From: Streptomycetales bacterium
GTDB taxonomy: Bacteria; Actinomycetota; Actinomycetes; Prado026
NCBI GenBank assembly: GCA_025361995.1
Contig: JANYIP010000075.1
Span: forward strand, 1 to 5,113
Length of the DNA stretch: 5,113 nt
Reading direction: 5' to 3'
Shown: piece after piece, positions 4,276-5,113 of the stretch
How positions within the stretch are numbered: position 1 is the stretch's first letter
How the letters are laid out: each line of letters opens with the position of its first letter
Notes under the pieces: generated by a model
Told to the model about the DNA's origin: nothing
The model's input: the letters and a program-made list of their open reading frames with translations, nothing else
The model's database searches: none
Made by a program: the position numbers and the translations under genes

Positions 4276-5113
4276 GTGGACGGACCTGCGGACCACCTGA
4301 GCGCGGCCGACCTGGACGCCCTCCTGCTCGGGGCCCCCCGGACGTACACCAGGGACGGCGCAGCGGAGGCTGCCGGAGTGCCGCTGGATCGGGCCCGCAG
4401 GTTCTGGCGGGCCCTCGGTTTCGCGAACACCGGCTCGGCCGTGGCGTTCACCGACGCCGACGTCGAGGCGATGCGGCGGATCGCCCGGCTGGTCGCCGAC
4501 GGGACGCTGACCGAAGACATGGCCATCGGCATCACCCGGGCGCTCGGGCACACCACCGCCCGGCTGGCCTCGTGGCAGGTCGACCTCGTGCTCGACAAGC
4601 TCTCCGGCGGAACCGGTCTGCGGGCCGGCCTGTCGGTCACCGAGGCGTACGAGACGGCGCGGACGCTGCTGCCGGAGCTGGAGGCGCTGCTCCTGCACGC
4701 GTGGCGCCGCCAGCTGGCCGCGTCGGTCGACCGGGTGCTTTCCGACGACGACACGCTGGTCGACGCAGCGCACCTGACCGTCGGCTTCGCCGACCTCGTC
4801 GGGTTCACCCGGCTGTCCCGGCGGCTGGAAGAGCGGGACCTCGCAGCTCTGGTCGAGCGGTTCGAGCAGGCCGGCGCCGACCTGATCACCGCGGCGGGTG
4901 CTCGCATGGTCAAGACGCTCGGCGACGAGGTGCTCTTCCTGGCCGACTCACCGGGCAGCGCGGCCGAAGCGGCGCTGACCCTGCTCGAGGCGTTCGGCGG
5001 TGACCAGGCGGTCCCCGACCTGCGGATCGGGCTGGCCACCGGCCTGGTGATCGCTCGGATGGGCGACGTCTTCGGCACCACCGTCAACCTCGCCAGCCGG
5101 CTGACCTCGCTGG
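4276..5113 (+). CDS. cya: Class III adenylate cyclase with N-terminal regulatory domain (3' end outside window)
   Basis: The frame is open from GTG 4276 to the window edge, giving 279 residues. Residues about 10-150 form an Ala/Leu-rich, helical N-terminal domain resembling the regulatory (autoinhibitory, pH-sensing in Rv1264) domain of actinobacterial cyclases. The class III catalytic domain starts at about 166. Both metal-binding aspartates are present: Asp173 in FADLVGFT and Asp217 in GDE. The adenine-specifying pair Lys213 (KTLGDE) and Asp264 (GDVFG) is also present, as are the transition-state residues Asn271 and Arg275 in VNLASR. The K/D pair argues for ATP over GTP as substrate, and the complete set predicts an active homodimer making cAMP. 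No membrane segment is visible. The GTG start lies 10 nt after the PH-protein stop with no Shine-Dalgarno sequence, so translation may be coupled. The gene matches the position of cya next to birA in S. coelicolor. Confidence 0.93.
   Translation, partial: MDGPADHLSAADLDALLLGAPRTYTRDGAAEAAGVPLDRARRFWRALGFANTGSAVAFTDADVEAMRRIARLVADGTLTEDMAIGITRALGHTTARLASWQVDLVLDKLSGGTGLRAGLSVTEAYETARTLLPELEALLLHAWRRQLAASVDRVLSDDDTLVDAAHLTVGFADLVGFTRLSRRLEERDLAALVERFEQAGADLITAAGARMVKTLGDEVLFLADSPGSAAEAALTLLEAFGGDQAVPDLRIGLATGLVIARMGDVFGTTVNLASRLTSL

Noticed and set aside
2880..5087. A minus-strand frame stays open upstream of pccB across birA, the PH gene and the cyclase, as if pccB had a 736-residue N-terminal extension.
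   Set aside because: The encoded sequence is low-complexity Arg/Ser/Pro-rich with no recognisable domain, lies antisense to three well-supported genes, and PccB has a natural ATG at 2879 with normal family length. Long open antisense frames are expected at this GC content.
1..5113. A new defence, mobile or biosynthetic system.
   Set aside because: Apart from the propeller fragment and the repeat, every gene is a recognised family in an order already known from Actinobacteria; no nuclease, toxin, transposase or reverse transcriptase is present.

Overview
The window is very GC-rich (roughly 70 percent or more in the coding parts). It uses GTG as well as ATG starts and has no recognisable Shine-Dalgarno sequence at any of the six visible starts. 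It also carries a gene order known from Actinobacteria, with maf, an acyl-CoA carboxylase epsilon subunit and a propionyl-CoA-type carboxyltransferase on one strand, and birA, a small membrane PH-domain protein and a class III cyclase on the other. The host is almost certainly a high-GC actinobacterium; I cannot name the genus. Very similar orders are known around accD5-accE5-maf/birA/Rv3278c in Mycobacterium tuberculosis and pccB/birA/cya in Streptomyces coelicolor.

Layout. 1-345 (+) is the C-terminal end of a protein with Asp-box (BNR) beta-propeller repeats, cut by the window edge. 346-415 is a short convergent intergenic region filled by a 65-bp palindromic element (15-bp perfect arms, two internal hairpins). 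It abuts a (CGGAGG)5 hexamer tract at 416-445. The element supplies the stop codon of maf and the tract encodes a 13-proline tail on Maf. 410-2879 (-) is a tightly packed operon, pccB-accE-maf, whose genes join by a 1-nt overlap (TAGTG) and a 4-nt overlap (GTGA). 2880-2897 is an 18-bp divergent promoter gap with two overlapping -10-like hexamers placed for leaderless transcription in both directions. 2898-5113 (+) holds birA, a two-TM PH-domain protein (DUF304/bPH2 type), and an adenylate cyclase that runs off the right edge.

How the genes fit together. PccB is the carboxyltransferase (beta) subunit of a biotin-dependent acyl-CoA carboxylase and AccE its small actinobacterial epsilon subunit. 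BirA, transcribed divergently from the same tiny promoter gap, is the ligase that attaches biotin to the alpha subunit, whose gene is not in this window. Maf (a nucleotide pyrophosphatase), the PH protein and the cyclase are long-standing neighbours with no proven functional link to carboxylation.

I see no new defence, mobile or biosynthetic system. The unusual parts are the palindromic element plus hexamer tract at the end of maf, and the symmetric leaderless promoter between pccB and birA.
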